Source: Nitratireductor thuwali
Lineage (GTDB): Bacteria; Pseudomonadota; Alphaproteobacteria; Rhizobiales; Rhizobiaceae
DNA length: 64,000 nucleotides
Assembly (NCBI RefSeq): GCF_036621415.1
Contig: NZ_CP030941.1
Coordinates: 3,966,001 to 4,030,000, forward strand
Direction of reading: 5' to 3'
Position 1 is the stretch's first letter. Each line of letters starts with the position of its first letter. Below the pieces are notes generated by a model. It was given only the letters and a program-made list of their open reading frames with translations, was not told where the DNA came from and did no database searches. Shown piece by piece: positions 48,813 to 57,715 of the stretch. Position numbers and translations under genes: made by a program.

Positions 48813-50291
48813 ATGCGAACATCCATGAAATGGGTAGGGGCCGCGATCGCCCTTGCCGCCATCGCCGTGCTGCCGGCCGGAATGGCCGGTTCGCAGGAGG
48901 CCGAGCCGCAAGGCTTCATTTCAAAACTGCTTCGCGGCAGCCAGGGCAACGAGGCTCCCGTGGGGACCGCACTCGAACGCGTCCCGTTCTCGCAGGCCGA
49001 GGTGCAGCTTTCCTTCGCGCCGCTCGTCCGCGAAACCGCGCCGGCGGTGGTCAATGTGTATGCGTCCTCGCGCGTCGAGGTGCGCTCGCCCTTCATGGGC
49101 GATCCCTTCTTCGAGCGCTTCTTCGACCTGCCGCGGATGCCGCCGCGCGTGCAATCCTCCCTCGGTTCCGGCGTTTTGGTTGACCCGTCGGGCATCGTGG
49201 TGACGAATTATCACGTCATCCGCCAGGCGGACGAGGTGAAGATCGCCATGGCCGACGGGCGCGAGTTCGCAAGCGAGATTCTGCTCAAGGACGAGGGCCT
49301 GGATATTGCCGTCCTCAAGATCGAGAATGGCGGCGAATTCCCGTCGGTGAGACTGGGGGATTCGGAAGCGCTGGAAGTCGGCGACCTGGTTCTGGCCATC
49401 GGCAATCCCTTCGGCGTCGGCCAGACGACGACCAGCGGCATCGTTTCCGCGCTCGCCCGGACCCCGCGCGGCATCACCGACTTCGGCTTCTTCATCCAGA
49501 CCGACGCCGCCATCAATCCCGGCAATTCCGGCGGTGCGCTGATCGACATGAAGGGCGAGGTGGTCGGCATCAACACGGCGATCTTCAGCCGCTCGGGCGG
49601 CTCCAACGGCATCGGCTTCGCCATCCCGGCCAATATCGTGCGCGCCGTCGTCAAGGCGGCCCAGAACGGGGCGGATTTTTTCGAAAGACCCTATGTCGGG
49701 GCCAGCTACGAACCCGTCACGCCCCGCATCGCAGAGGCGCTGGGAATGGAGCGGCCAGCCGGCGCGCTGGTGACCAATGTCGCCGATGGCAGCCCCGCCA
49801 AGCGGGCCGGCATGAAAAGCGGCGACGTGATCGTGGCCGTCAACGGCAAGCCGGTCGAGACCCCCGATGCGCTCGAATACCGCCTTGCCACGCTTGGCAT
49901 CGGCGAGACGGCCGACATCGAGACCTTGCGCGGCGGCCGCAGGGTGACGCTGTCGCTTGCCATCGAGCGGCCGCCGCAGGATGCCGGAAGGCCCATCGAA
50001 ATCGGCGGCGAGGGACCTTTCGCCGGCGCGTCGGTCGCTCTGTTGTCGCCGAGCCTGGCCCAGCGTCTGCGCCTGCCGGTCAACCTCAAGGGCGTCGTCG
50101 TCGTCGATGTCGCCCGCAATTCGCCCGCCGACAGGCTCGGCCTGCGCAGGGGCGATATTCTGCGTGAAATCAACGGCGAGGAGCCGCAGACCGCCGAGGA
50201 AGCCCGCGCGCTGGCCGAAAGCAACTCCCGCTGGTGGCGTTTCACCATCGAGCGGGACGGCCGCGTTCTGCGCCAGATGCTGAGATACTAG
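48813..50291 (+). CDS. degP: Do/DegP-family periplasmic serine protease
   Basis: This 492-aa HtrA-type protease/chaperone acts in envelope protein quality control. A signal peptide (about residues 1-27) is followed by a trypsin-like domain with catalytic His134 (TNYHVI), Asp164 (GLDIAVLKI) and Ser239 (NPGNSGGAL); the 30 and 75 residue spacings equal those of E. coli DegP. Two PDZ domains follow (about 285-375 and 390-490) with SPAKRAGMKSGDVIVAVNG and SPADRLGLRRGDILREING. The frame is open upstream, but the ATG at 48813 has GAGGAGAGG and the signal peptide. rarA begins 3 bp after the stop. Confidence 0.95.
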   Translation: MRTSMKWVGAAIALAAIAVLPAGMAGSQEAEPQGFISKLLRGSQGNEAPVGTALERVPFSQAEVQLSFAPLVRETAPAVVNVYASSRVEVRSPFMGDPFFERFFDLPRMPPRVQSSLGSGVLVDPSGIVVTNYHVIRQADEVKIAMADGREFASEILLKDEGLDIAVLKIENGGEFPSVRLGDSEALEVGDLVLAIGNPFGVGQTTTSGIVSALARTPRGITDFGFFIQTDAAINPGNSGGALIDMKGEVVGINTAIFSRSGGSNGIGFAIPANIVRAVVKAAQNGADFFERPYVGASYEPVTPRIAEALGMERPAGALVTNVADGSPAKRAGMKSGDVIVAVNGKPVETPDALEYRLATLGIGETADIETLRGGRRVTLSLAIERPPQDAGRPIEIGGEGPFAGASVALLSPSLAQRLRLPVNLKGVVVVDVARNSPADRLGLRRGDILREINGEEPQTAEEARALAESNSRWWRFTIERDGRVLRQMLRY

Positions 50292-50294
50292 CCC

Positions 50295-51614
50295 GTGGCG
50301 GACGATCTCTTCGCAACAGGTCCAGAATCAGGCCGGCAGCCAGTCGGCCCGCTGCCTGACCGGCTTCGGCCGAAGCGCCTCGACGAGGTGGTCGGCCAGG
50401 AGCATCTGACGGGGCCGGAGGGCGCGCTGACGCGCATGATCCGCTCCGGTTCGCTGGGCTCGCTCGTCTTCTGGGGGCCGCCGGGCACCGGAAAGACCAC
50501 CGTGGCACGGCTGCTGGCCGGGGAGACGGAGCTCGCATTCGAGCAGATATCGGCGATCTTTTCAGGCGTCGCCGACCTGAAGAAGGTGTTCGAAGGCGCG
50601 CGCCTGCGCCGTCAGCAGGGACGGCAGACACTGCTGTTCGTCGACGAGATACATCGCTTCAACCGCGCCCAGCAGGATTCTTTCCTGCCGGTGATGGAAG
50701 ACGGCACCGTCATACTGGTCGGCGCGACGACCGAGAACCCGTCCTTTGAGCTCAATGCCGCGCTTTTGTCCCGCGCCCGCGTGCTTGTTTTCCACGCGCT
50801 GGAGAGCGAGAGCCTGGCCCGGCTTCTGGAGCGCGCCGAGACCATGGAAGGCCGGTCGCTGCCGCTGGACGGCGAGGCGAGGGCGGTCCTGCTGCGCATG
50901 GCCGATGGCGACGGCAGGGCGCTGCTGACGCTGGCCGAGGAAGTGTGGCGTGCGGCAGGCGACGGCGAGGTCTTCGATGCCGAAGCCTTGCAGAAGATCG
51001 TGCAGCGCCGCGCGCCGGTCTACGACAAGGGGCAGGACGGGCACTACAACCTGATCTCGGCGCTGCACAAATCGGTGCGCGGTTCCGATCCCGACGCGGC
51101 GCTCTATTATCTGTGCCGCATGTTCGACGCTGGCGAGGATCCGCTTTATATCGGCAGGCGGCTGGTCCGCATGGCGGTCGAGGATATCGGCTTGGCCGAT
51201 CCACAGGCGCTCGCCGTCACCAACGCCGCCAAGGACGCCTATGACTATCTGGGCTCGCCGGAGGGCGAGCTCGCCCTGGCGCAGGCCTGCATCTATCTGG
51301 CGACCGCGCCGAAATCGAACGCTGCCTATACGGCCTTCAAGCAGGCGATGGCCGCAGCCAAGGAGAACGGCTCGCTGCTGCCGCCCAAGCACATTCTCAA
51401 CGCGCCGACCAAGCTGATGAAGCAGACCGGCTATGGCAGCGGCTATCAATACGACCACGACATGCCCGACGCCTTTTCCGGCCAGGATTATTTTCCCGAG
51501 GCCATGGGCCGCCAGAAATTCTACGACCCGCCGGAGCGCGGCTTCGAGCGCGAGATCCGCAAGCGGCTGGATTACTGGGCAAAGCTGAGGCGGGAGCGGA
51601 GTGGGGAGGAGTAG
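50295..51614 (+). CDS. rarA: Replication-associated recombination protein RarA (MgsA), AAA+ ATPase
   Basis: This 439-aa homologue of E. coli RarA and eukaryotic Mgs1/WRNIP1 acts at stalled replication forks and binds SSB. The Walker A motif is GPPGTGKTT (61-69), Walker B is LLFVDEIHRF (113-121), and sensor 1 lies in ILVGATTENPSFELNAALLSR. The C-terminal tetramerisation domain includes YNLISALHKSVRGSDPDAALYYL and PMIGR-like YIGRRLVRMAVEDIGLADP. The start is GTG (50295), 3 bp after degP, so coupling is likely. Confidence 0.95.
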   Translation: MADDLFATGPESGRQPVGPLPDRLRPKRLDEVVGQEHLTGPEGALTRMIRSGSLGSLVFWGPPGTGKTTVARLLAGETELAFEQISAIFSGVADLKKVFEGARLRRQQGRQTLLFVDEIHRFNRAQQDSFLPVMEDGTVILVGATTENPSFELNAALLSRARVLVFHALESESLARLLERAETMEGRSLPLDGEARAVLLRMADGDGRALLTLAEEVWRAAGDGEVFDAEALQKIVQRRAPVYDKGQDGHYNLISALHKSVRGSDPDAALYYLCRMFDAGEDPLYIGRRLVRMAVEDIGLADPQALAVTNAAKDAYDYLGSPEGELALAQACIYLATAPKSNAAYTAFKQAMAAAKENGSLLPPKHILNAPTKLMKQTGYGSGYQYDHDMPDAFSGQDYFPEAMGRQKFYDPPERGFEREIRKRLDYWAKLRRERSGEE

Positions 51615-51728
51615 CGCCCCGGCCAAAGCGCTCGCGGGTGCTGGTTGAGGGCCTCGCGATGCTCTACAGCATCGGCCCGAAAATCAGAATCGATTTTCGG
51701 AAAGCACGATGCGTAGATTCAAACTGTT

Positions 51729-51770
51729 AGAGCGTCCTTTGTGCGTCCGAAAGGACGCACGGCGCTCTAA
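51729..51770 (+). repeat. Rhizobial-type palindromic intergenic repeat (copy 2)
   Basis: Outer arms TAGAGCG/CGCTCTA (51729-51735 and 51764-51770) and a perfect inner stem GTGCGTCC/GGACGCAC with a GAAA loop (51742-51761) are seen. The preceding ATCAGAATCGATTTTCGG segment belongs to the same mosaic as I recall it from rhizobial intergenic regions. It matches 19798-19839 in reverse orientation and sits in the crcB leader. Confidence 0.75.
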
Positions 51771-51800
51771 AAGATTCCGACAAAGGTTCCGGGGATCGGC

Positions 51801-52178
51801 ATGTATCATCTGCTTCTCGTCTGCATCGGCGGCGCACTGGGCGCGGGCCTGCGGCATCTGGGTGTCCAGTGGATCGGCCGTGCTCTCGGCATGTCCTTTC
51901 CCTGGGGCACGCTCGCGGTGAATGTCGCCGGCTCCTTCGCCATGGGCCTTTTCATCGAGTATCTGGTGCGCCGCACGGGCGCGCCGGCGGAAATCCGGCT
52001 GTTCGTGGCGACGGGCGTGCTCGGCGGATTCACCACATTCTCGGCCTTTTCGCTCGACGTTGCCGTGCTGTGGGAACGCGGCGCGGCTTTTCCCGCACTC
52101 GGCTATGTGCTTGCCAGCGTGATTTTCTCGATCCTCGCCCTGTTTGCAGGATTGTGGCTCGCAAGAAGCCTCTGGTGA
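51801..52178 (+). CDS. crcB: Fluoride efflux channel CrcB (Fluc)
   Basis: This is a 125-aa, four-span protein of the dual-topology Fluc family, which exports fluoride. It shows GGALGAGLRHLG near the N-terminus, the WGTLAVNVAGSFAMGL segment with the conserved Asn41 region, and GGFTTFSAFSLD (75-86), the pore signature with phenylalanines and central Na+ site. GGGGAT precedes the ATG. I see no fluoride riboswitch consensus upstream. Confidence 0.95.
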   Translation: MYHLLLVCIGGALGAGLRHLGVQWIGRALGMSFPWGTLAVNVAGSFAMGLFIEYLVRRTGAPAEIRLFVATGVLGGFTTFSAFSLDVAVLWERGAAFPALGYVLASVIFSILALFAGLWLARSLW

Positions 52179-52244
52179 TGCTATCTGCGCCTGACACCGG
52201 GGACCATTGTCGATGGCCCCTGGTACTAATTGAAGTCGGGTGAC

Positions 52245-53231
52245 ATGGCAGGCGTAGAGCAGATCGAAGTGGACAGCGGCGAGGCGGGCATGCGCCTCGA
52301 CCGGTGGTTCAAGACACACTATCCGGGCCTCGGCTTTGGCCAGTTGCAGAAGCTGCTGCGCACGGGCCAGGTGCGCGTGGATGGAGGCCGCGCCAAGGCC
52401 GACACGCGCGTCCAGCCCGGCCAGACGATCCGCGTTCCCCCGCTTGACGTCGACCGCAAGGGCGGCGGGCCGACGACCATGCGCACCATCCGCGACCAGG
52501 GCGACGCGGAAGTCCTGTCGCAGATGCTCATTCATGAGGACCCGAAGGTTTTCGTCTTCAACAAGCCGGCCGGGCTGGCCGTGCAGGGCGGCTCCGGCGT
52601 AAGCCGCCATGTCGACGGCATGCTGGAGGCCTGGCGCAACAAGAAGGGCGAGAAGCCGCGCCTGGTGCACCGGCTCGACCGCGACACCTCCGGCGTTCTG
52701 GTCGTGGCCCGCACGCGGCTGGCCGCGATGCGCCTGGCCGAATCCTTTCGCGCCCGCGAAACCAAGAAGATCTATTGGGCACTGGTAAAAGGCGTGCCGA
52801 AGAAGGCCGAGGACCGGATCTCCACCTGGCTGGTCAGGGAACCGACGCCCGACGGCGACCGCGTGCGGGTCGCCAAGCACGGGGAGCCCGACGCCGACCA
52901 CGCGATTTCGCACTATCGGGTGGTCGAGCAGGCGGGCATGCAGCTTTCTTGGTTGCACATGGAACCCTTTACCGGCCGCACCCACCAGCTCCGCGTGCAT
53001 GCCGCGCATATCAAATGTCCCATCATCGGCGATCCGAAATATTTCGAGGCTGACCAGAACTGGGAACTGCCCGGCGGCATGCAGAACCGCCTTCATCTGC
53101 ACGCCCGCCGCATCATCATCCCGCATCCCGACGGAGGCAAGGTGGACGTGACCGCGCCGATGCCACCGCACATGCAGCAGAGCTGGAACCTTCTGGGCTT
53201 TGATGAAGCTCTCGGTGAAGCTGACTTGTAA
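52245..53231 (+). CDS. RluA-family rRNA pseudouridine synthase
   Basis: This is a 328-aa protein. An S4 RNA-binding domain (about residues 10-75, MRLDRWFKTHYPGLGFGQLQKLL) precedes the catalytic domain with HRLDRDTSGVLVV, where Asp145 is the nucleophile. FNKPAGLAVQGG and FTGRTHQLRVHAAHI are further family motifs. The layout is that of RluC/RluD-like enzymes modifying 23S rRNA; the exact target uridine cannot be told. ATG 52245 is preferred over the upstream TTG at 52230. The ATP12 gene follows after 52 bp. Confidence 0.93.
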   Translation: MAGVEQIEVDSGEAGMRLDRWFKTHYPGLGFGQLQKLLRTGQVRVDGGRAKADTRVQPGQTIRVPPLDVDRKGGGPTTMRTIRDQGDAEVLSQMLIHEDPKVFVFNKPAGLAVQGGSGVSRHVDGMLEAWRNKKGEKPRLVHRLDRDTSGVLVVARTRLAAMRLAESFRARETKKIYWALVKGVPKKAEDRISTWLVREPTPDGDRVRVAKHGEPDADHAISHYRVVEQAGMQLSWLHMEPFTGRTHQLRVHAAHIKCPIIGDPKYFEADQNWELPGGMQNRLHLHARRIIIPHPDGGKVDVTAPMPPHMQQSWNLLGFDEALGEADL

Positions 53232-53283
53232 ATAGCCCGGGCCCGTCTGTGGCATCCGGCGCCAGGAAACCTATATCCGACCC

Positions 53284-54075
53284 ATGCGCGATATTCTGAA
53301 CGATCTCGAAACCGTCAAGCAGCTCTCCGATCCCGATCCGGTGAAGCGGGCGCAGAAACAGATGAAGACGCCGCTGCCGAAGCGCTTCTACAAAAGCGTC
53401 GAGGTCGCCGGCGAGGCAGGAACTTGGAAGGTTCTTCTGGACGGCCGCGCCGTGCGCACGCCGGCCGGCAATCATCTGGTGCTGCCCACGGTCAGCGCCG
53501 CCCGACTGGTCGCCGACGAATACGACGCGCAGGCGAGCGAGGTCGATCCCATGACCATGCCGGTCACGCGGCTGGTCAACACCGCCATCGACGGCGTGGC
53601 GAACGACACCCAGGCAGTGGCCGAGGACATATTGCGCTTTGCCTCCAACGACCTGCTTTGCTACCGTGCGGAAGGGCCGGAGCGGCTCGTTCAATGGGAG
53701 GCGGAGGCCTGGGATCCGGTGCTTGACTGGGCCCAAGGCCAGCTCGGCGCACGTTTCGTGCTGGCCGAAGGCGTCATGCATGTGGAGCAGCCCCGCCAGG
53801 TGATCGCCGCCTTGGGCGTTTATCTCAAGCCGCGCTGGGAGCCGTTCCGGCTGGCCTCGTTGCATGTGATGACGACACTGACGGGGTCGGCGCTGCTGGC
53901 GCTCGCCGTCGAGGCCGGCGCCATCGACGCGGAGGAGGCATGGGCGGCCGCCCATGTGGACGAGGACTGGAACATTTCGCAATGGGGCGAGGATGCGGAG
54001 GCCGCCGCGCGCCGCGCCGCCCGCGAGCGCGACATGAAGGGCGCCGCCGCCCTGCTTCAGGCCCTGGACGCCTGA
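53284..54075 (+). CDS. ATP12-family F1-ATPase assembly chaperone
   Basis: This 263-aa soluble protein is homologous to mitochondrial ATP12, which chaperones the F1 alpha subunit. The family is typical of alphaproteobacteria. Conserved features are KRFYKSVEV, VLLDGRAVRTPAGN, the ADEYDAQASEVDPMTMPVTRL block (about residues 78-98), and the C-terminal WAAAHVDEDWNISQWGEDAEA (about 220-240). The first in-frame ATG fits; an in-frame alternative is the ATG before KTPLPKRFY. Confidence 0.92.
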   Translation: MRDILNDLETVKQLSDPDPVKRAQKQMKTPLPKRFYKSVEVAGEAGTWKVLLDGRAVRTPAGNHLVLPTVSAARLVADEYDAQASEVDPMTMPVTRLVNTAIDGVANDTQAVAEDILRFASNDLLCYRAEGPERLVQWEAEAWDPVLDWAQGQLGARFVLAEGVMHVEQPRQVIAALGVYLKPRWEPFRLASLHVMTTLTGSALLALAVEAGAIDAEEAWAAAHVDEDWNISQWGEDAEAAARRAARERDMKGAAALLQALDA

Positions 54076-54097
54076 GCGGGGCCCGACCGGACCCCTG

Positions 54098-54454
54098 CTA
54101 TTTGCCGAACGCCTGATAGATCATCGCGGCGATCTCGCTTTCCAGCGGGAACGACAGCATGCCCATGACCGAATAGCCCAGAAGCCACGGTATCAGGTAA
54201 AAGCGGATCATGAAGAAGAACCAGGCGACGTAGACCGGCACCAGTATATCCACGAGGAAACCGGGCGTGATCGGGCGGAACAGCCGCAGGATCGGATTGG
54301 TCACGCGCACGAAGAAGCGCATGAAGAAGAAGTTCGAATCCTCGGGCAGGAAGATGCTCATGGCAGCCCGCCCGATAAGCGTCCACATGATGACGCCCAG
54401 AACGTAATCGATGATGATGACCCAGATGGGAAAGGCGGCCAGAGAGCCCTGCAT
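54098..54454 (-). CDS. Small integral membrane protein, YggT-like
   Basis: This 118-aa protein has two or three hydrophobic spans: about 8-32 (IWVIIIDYVLGVIMWTLIGRA), about 70-90 (ILVPVYVAWFFFMIRFYLI), and possibly the C-terminal YSVMGMLSFPLE. The loop FFMRFFVRVTNPILRLFRPITPG resembles the NPILRPxRR motif of YggT proteins, hence the tentative name. Function is unknown. It converges with the ATP12 gene (22-bp gap). Confidence 0.72.
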   Translation of the reverse strand: MQGSLAAFPIWVIIIDYVLGVIMWTLIGRAAMSIFLPEDSNFFFMRFFVRVTNPILRLFRPITPGFLVDILVPVYVAWFFFMIRFYLIPWLLGYSVMGMLSFPLESEIAAMIYQAFGK

Positions 54455-54604
54455 TCACGAATATTCCTGTTCGAGACAGATCCGGGGCGGGAGTTGATCC
54501 CGCCCCAGTGCTTCCTATCGCATGTCTAGATCATGATGGCACTTCTTTGGATCGGCCTCATGATGATCTCCCTTGAGGACAGGGCGATCGGATATGGTTT
54601 CGTT

Positions 54605-54658
54605 GCCGGCTTCGCCGGCGACCCCCACCCTCAATCCCTCCCCAGAAAGGGGGAGGGA
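54605..54658. repeat. Composite intergenic palindromes downstream of the symporter gene
   Basis: GCCGGC-TTC-GCCGGC (54605-54619) is followed by CCCCCACCCTCAA and a 9-bp stem TCCCTCCCC/GGGGAGGGA (54635-54658). It is the kind of dispersed element common between rhizobial genes and has no T run. It lies in the 224-bp gap between the symporter and the YggT-like gene. Confidence 0.55.
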
Positions 54659-54678
54659 GGAAGGCGCAGCGCCGCCAT

Positions 54679-56490
54679 CTAGTGCTTGGCGGCCAGGATG
54701 GGCGGCCCGACAGGAACGCGGGTATCGTCCACCATGCGCTGGATTTCCTCGTCCGGCGCAGGGGTCATCAGCGTGACCGCCACCATCGAGACCAGGCTTG
54801 CCGCCATGCCGACGATGCCGAAGCGCAGGTGATCGAGCCCGAACCACGGCGTGCCGCCCGTATAGACGTAGTAGAGATAGGCAGAACCGGCGAGGAAGCC
54901 GACGATCATGCCGGCAACCGCCCCTTGGCGGTTTGCCCGTTTCCACCAAACGCCGAGCACGAGCGGGAAGAACAGGCCCGAGCAGGCGAAGCAGAAGGCC
55001 CATGCCACCGCGCCGAGGATGCCGGTTAGCTGCAGCGAGGCGATCAGGGCGCCCGCCGCACCGATGCCAAGCAGCAACACGCGCGCCACGATCAGCCGGA
55101 CCGAGGTGTCGGCCTTCGGGTCGATCATCTTGTAGTAGAGATCGTGGCTGAGCGCGTTGGCGATGGCCAGAAGCAGGCCGTCGGCGGTCGACATGGCCGC
55201 CGCCATGCCGCCAGCGGCAACGAGGCCGGAGATCACATAGGGAAGACCCGCGATCTCGGGCGTGGCCAGGACGACGATGTCCGGCCGCATGAAGAACTCG
55301 TTGAGCTGGAGAATGTTGTCGGCATTCTGGTCGACGATGGCAAGGAAGCCCACATTCGACCAGTTCTGGATCCATGCCAGCGAGGCGACCTGGTCGAACG
55401 GCTGCCCGATGATGGCCGTCGGCAGGCTGGGATCGAGAAGCTGCAGCTTCGTCAGCGTGGCAAGCGCCGGCGCTGTGAAGTAGAGCAGGAAGATGAAGAG
55501 CAGCGACCAGGCGACCGACCGGCGCGCCGAACGCACCGAAGGCGTGGTGAAGTAGCGCATCAGGATGTGCGGCAGCGAAGCCGTGCCCGCCATCATGCAG
55601 ATCGCCAGCGTGACGAACTTCCACTCCGCGAGCGCGCCAACGGGGGCAATATGCGGCGTCGTCAGTACCGACAGGCCGGGCATTGCCTCGGCCGGCGGGT
55701 TGAGCCCGTACTGGGCCTCGAACTGCGTCACCGCCGTCGCAGCCTCGCCATAGGAGAAGTGCGGGATGATGCCGAAGCCCTGCACGTTGGACATCCAGAT
55801 CACCGGCACCAGATAGGCGATGATGAGGACGATATACTGAGCGACCTGGGTCCAGGTGACGGCGCGCATGCCGCCCAGCATGGAGCAGAGAAGGATGCCG
55901 AGCAGCCCGAACCAGACGCCCACCGAGTAGGGGATGTGCAGCACGCGGGCGGCGATGGTGCCGGTTGCGTCGATCTGCGCCGTCACATAGGTGAAGGATG
56001 CCACCACCAGCACGATGACCGCGCAGAAGCGGGCGAGATTGCCGCCATAGCGGGTTCCGATGTAATCGGGCACCGTATAGCAGCCGAATTTGCGCAGATA
56101 AGGCGCCATCAGCGAGTTGACGAGCACATAGCCGCCCGTCCAGCCGATGATGAAGGCCATGTAGCCATAGCCGCCGAAATAGATGCCGCCTGCCAGCGCC
56201 ACGAAGGATGCGCCCGACATCCAGTCGGCCGCGGTCGCCATGCCGTTATAGACCGCCGGCACCTGCCGCCCGGCCACGTAGTAGGCGTCGACCTCCATCG
56301 TCCGCGAGAGCCAGCCGATGAGCGCGTAGATGGCGATGGTGAACGCCACGAACAGGATGCCGATCGTGTCGGCGCCGACGCCAAGCTGCTCCAATATGGC
56401 CATCAGGATGATGAAGCCGAGGAAGCCGCCGGTGTAGATACTGTAAACCCGGCCGATATTGTCCAGGAACTTTCCTTGCATCAATGCCAT
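54679..56490 (-). CDS. Sodium:solute symporter, VC_2705/DhlC-like SSS family
   Basis: This 603-aa inner-membrane transporter has about 14 hydrophobic spans. It shows YYVAGRQVPAVYNGMATAADWMSGASF (the SSS TM2-3 region), GGYVLVNSLMAPYLRKFGCYTVPDYIGTR, the LGGMRAVTWTQVAQYIVLI segment, and the second-half VSGLVAAGGMAAAMSTADGLLLAIANALSHD. The close partner encoding a DUF4212 small subunit marks the VC_2705 subgroup, which takes up short organic acids such as acetate, propionate or haloacids with Na+. The substrate is uncertain. Confidence 0.92.
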   Translation of the reverse strand: MALMQGKFLDNIGRVYSIYTGGFLGFIILMAILEQLGVGADTIGILFVAFTIAIYALIGWLSRTMEVDAYYVAGRQVPAVYNGMATAADWMSGASFVALAGGIYFGGYGYMAFIIGWTGGYVLVNSLMAPYLRKFGCYTVPDYIGTRYGGNLARFCAVIVLVVASFTYVTAQIDATGTIAARVLHIPYSVGVWFGLLGILLCSMLGGMRAVTWTQVAQYIVLIIAYLVPVIWMSNVQGFGIIPHFSYGEAATAVTQFEAQYGLNPPAEAMPGLSVLTTPHIAPVGALAEWKFVTLAICMMAGTASLPHILMRYFTTPSVRSARRSVAWSLLFIFLLYFTAPALATLTKLQLLDPSLPTAIIGQPFDQVASLAWIQNWSNVGFLAIVDQNADNILQLNEFFMRPDIVVLATPEIAGLPYVISGLVAAGGMAAAMSTADGLLLAIANALSHDLYYKMIDPKADTSVRLIVARVLLLGIGAAGALIASLQLTGILGAVAWAFCFACSGLFFPLVLGVWWKRANRQGAVAGMIVGFLAGSAYLYYVYTGGTPWFGLDHLRFGIVGMAASLVSMVAVTLMTPAPDEEIQRMVDDTRVPVGPPILAAKH

Positions 56491-56502
56491 GACGAGCCCC
56501 TC

Positions 56503-56769
56503 TCAGCTCTCTTCGCCAAAGCCGAATTCGTCGTCGATCGCGTCCTGGCGCCAGTTCTGGAACCAGATGATGACGACGAAAGCGATGAGCGAGCCTTGGG
56601 CGATCATGTAGAATCCAAGCGGAAAGCCCAGGAACGTCATGGAATTGAGCGATCCGACCAGCGCTGGGATGATCAGCGAGAAGAACACCCACAGGCCAAG
56701 GACGAGAATCGTGAGGTTCCGCGTCTTCTGCCAGTAGCGATCCCGCAGTTCAGTGTTGTCGATGGACAT
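56503..56769 (-). CDS. DUF4212 small subunit of the sodium:solute symporter
   Basis: This 88-aa protein has two transmembrane spans (about residues 19-40 and 50-71) and an acidic C-terminus. The NLTILVLGLWVFFSLIIPAL and FPLGFYMIAQGSLIAFVVIIWFQ segments are typical of the small subunit always encoded just upstream of VC_2705-type symporters. The 12-bp gap to the symporter implies one operon. A GGGGAGGAGG-like ribosome-binding site precedes the ATG. Confidence 0.92.
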   Translation of the reverse strand: MSIDNTELRDRYWQKTRNLTILVLGLWVFFSLIIPALVGSLNSMTFLGFPLGFYMIAQGSLIAFVVIIWFQNWRQDAIDDEFGFGEES

Positions 56770-56927
56770 GGTGTCCTCCTCCCCTAGATGTCGTTAGCGA
56801 CGAAAGTCTCTAACAGCGGCCATTGCGGGCAAGCCGAATCGGACCCACAATGACAGGTGGAGTGTTGGCGATCCGCCGAGCAAAGGGAATTGAGACATTG
56901 GTCGTACCCGCCGAACCTGATGCCGCC

Positions 56928-57605
56928 ATGCCCGTAAGCTTCCTCGCAAGGGCCAAAAGGCTGCTCGGCCAGGCCGCGCAGCGCCTGAGCGTGCGTCTGG
57001 AACGCGAGCCCCTCGACAGCCTCGACGCGCTTTTGCGCTTCACGCAGACGCGCGCGGCCTTCGTCTCCCAGAAGAAGCTCTATGGCTATCTCAAGGCGCG
57101 CATGGGAACCCGCTATCCCTCCATGTTCGAGGACGATGTCTTCGTCGACTCGGTCAATATCGCCAAGCGTCATGTCTTCGCGGCCAGCCTGTCCGACATC
57201 ACCATCCACACGGTCGCCCGCATAGCCGCGGCCGGCTTGGCGGAACCGCATGCGCGGACGCTGGCGATCCAATGCCATGAGGCGGGCCTGACCGAGAACG
57301 CGGAGGAACTGGGCGCTGAACTTGTCGGGCACTACCGCCAGGCCTTCGCGGAGCGGCTCGACAATGTTCATTGGCAGAACTTGGCCGCAGGAGGCGACTG
57401 CTTCACCGAAAGTCCCGCCGCCCTTTACCATTGGGCGCCGATCGACGACAGCCTCAAGCGCCACGATCGGGAGATCGTTCAGAACTCTATCCGCTTCGCC
57501 TGGGCTGAGGTGATCCGGGACTTTCGCGCCCGCGGCGTTCCCGACGGCATCGCCGCCGACTTTCTGGCGCGCACGGGCGAGATGACGCAGCGGCGGACCG
57601 GGTAG
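56928..57605 (+). CDS. Conserved hypothetical protein of alphaproteobacteria
   Basis: This 225-aa soluble protein has a mixed helical pattern. It contains TRAAFVSQKKLYGYLKARMGTRYPSMFEDDVFVDSVNIAKRH-type sequence (about residues 33-74), FTESPAALYHWAPIDDSLKRHD (about 160-181) and the C-terminal IRFAWAEVIRDFRAR. Proteins like it occur widely in rhizobial relatives, sometimes labelled esterase, but no GxSxG or other catalytic motif is visible. The frame is open from 56823; the ATG at 56928 (MPVSFLARAKRLLGQA) looks the natural start. It is divergent from the symporter operon. Confidence 0.8.
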   Translation: MPVSFLARAKRLLGQAAQRLSVRLEREPLDSLDALLRFTQTRAAFVSQKKLYGYLKARMGTRYPSMFEDDVFVDSVNIAKRHVFAASLSDITIHTVARIAAAGLAEPHARTLAIQCHEAGLTENAEELGAELVGHYRQAFAERLDNVHWQNLAAGGDCFTESPAALYHWAPIDDSLKRHDREIVQNSIRFAWAEVIRDFRARGVPDGIAADFLARTGEMTQRRTG

Positions 57606-57662
57606 AGCAATACCAAAAGACTGAAGCCGGCTTTCTGTCCGCAGTTGCTGAGCGGCCCGCAA

Positions 57663-57696
57663 GAAAAAGGCCCCGCTTCTCGTGAAACGGGGCCTT
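57663..57696 (-). terminator. Rho-independent terminator of gltA
   Basis: AAGGCCCCG (57667-57675) and CGGGGCCTT (57688-57696) form a perfect 9-bp stem. On the minus strand it runs into TTTTTCTTG. It starts 19 bp past the gltA stop. The T run on the plus strand is weak. Confidence 0.88.
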
Positions 57697-57715
57697 GCTT
57701 GTGCCGGAGCGGCGA

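Noticed and set aside
51615..51800. Fluoride riboswitch before crcB
   Set aside because: I looked for the conserved core of the crcB motif and found only the palindromic repeat and GC-rich filler.
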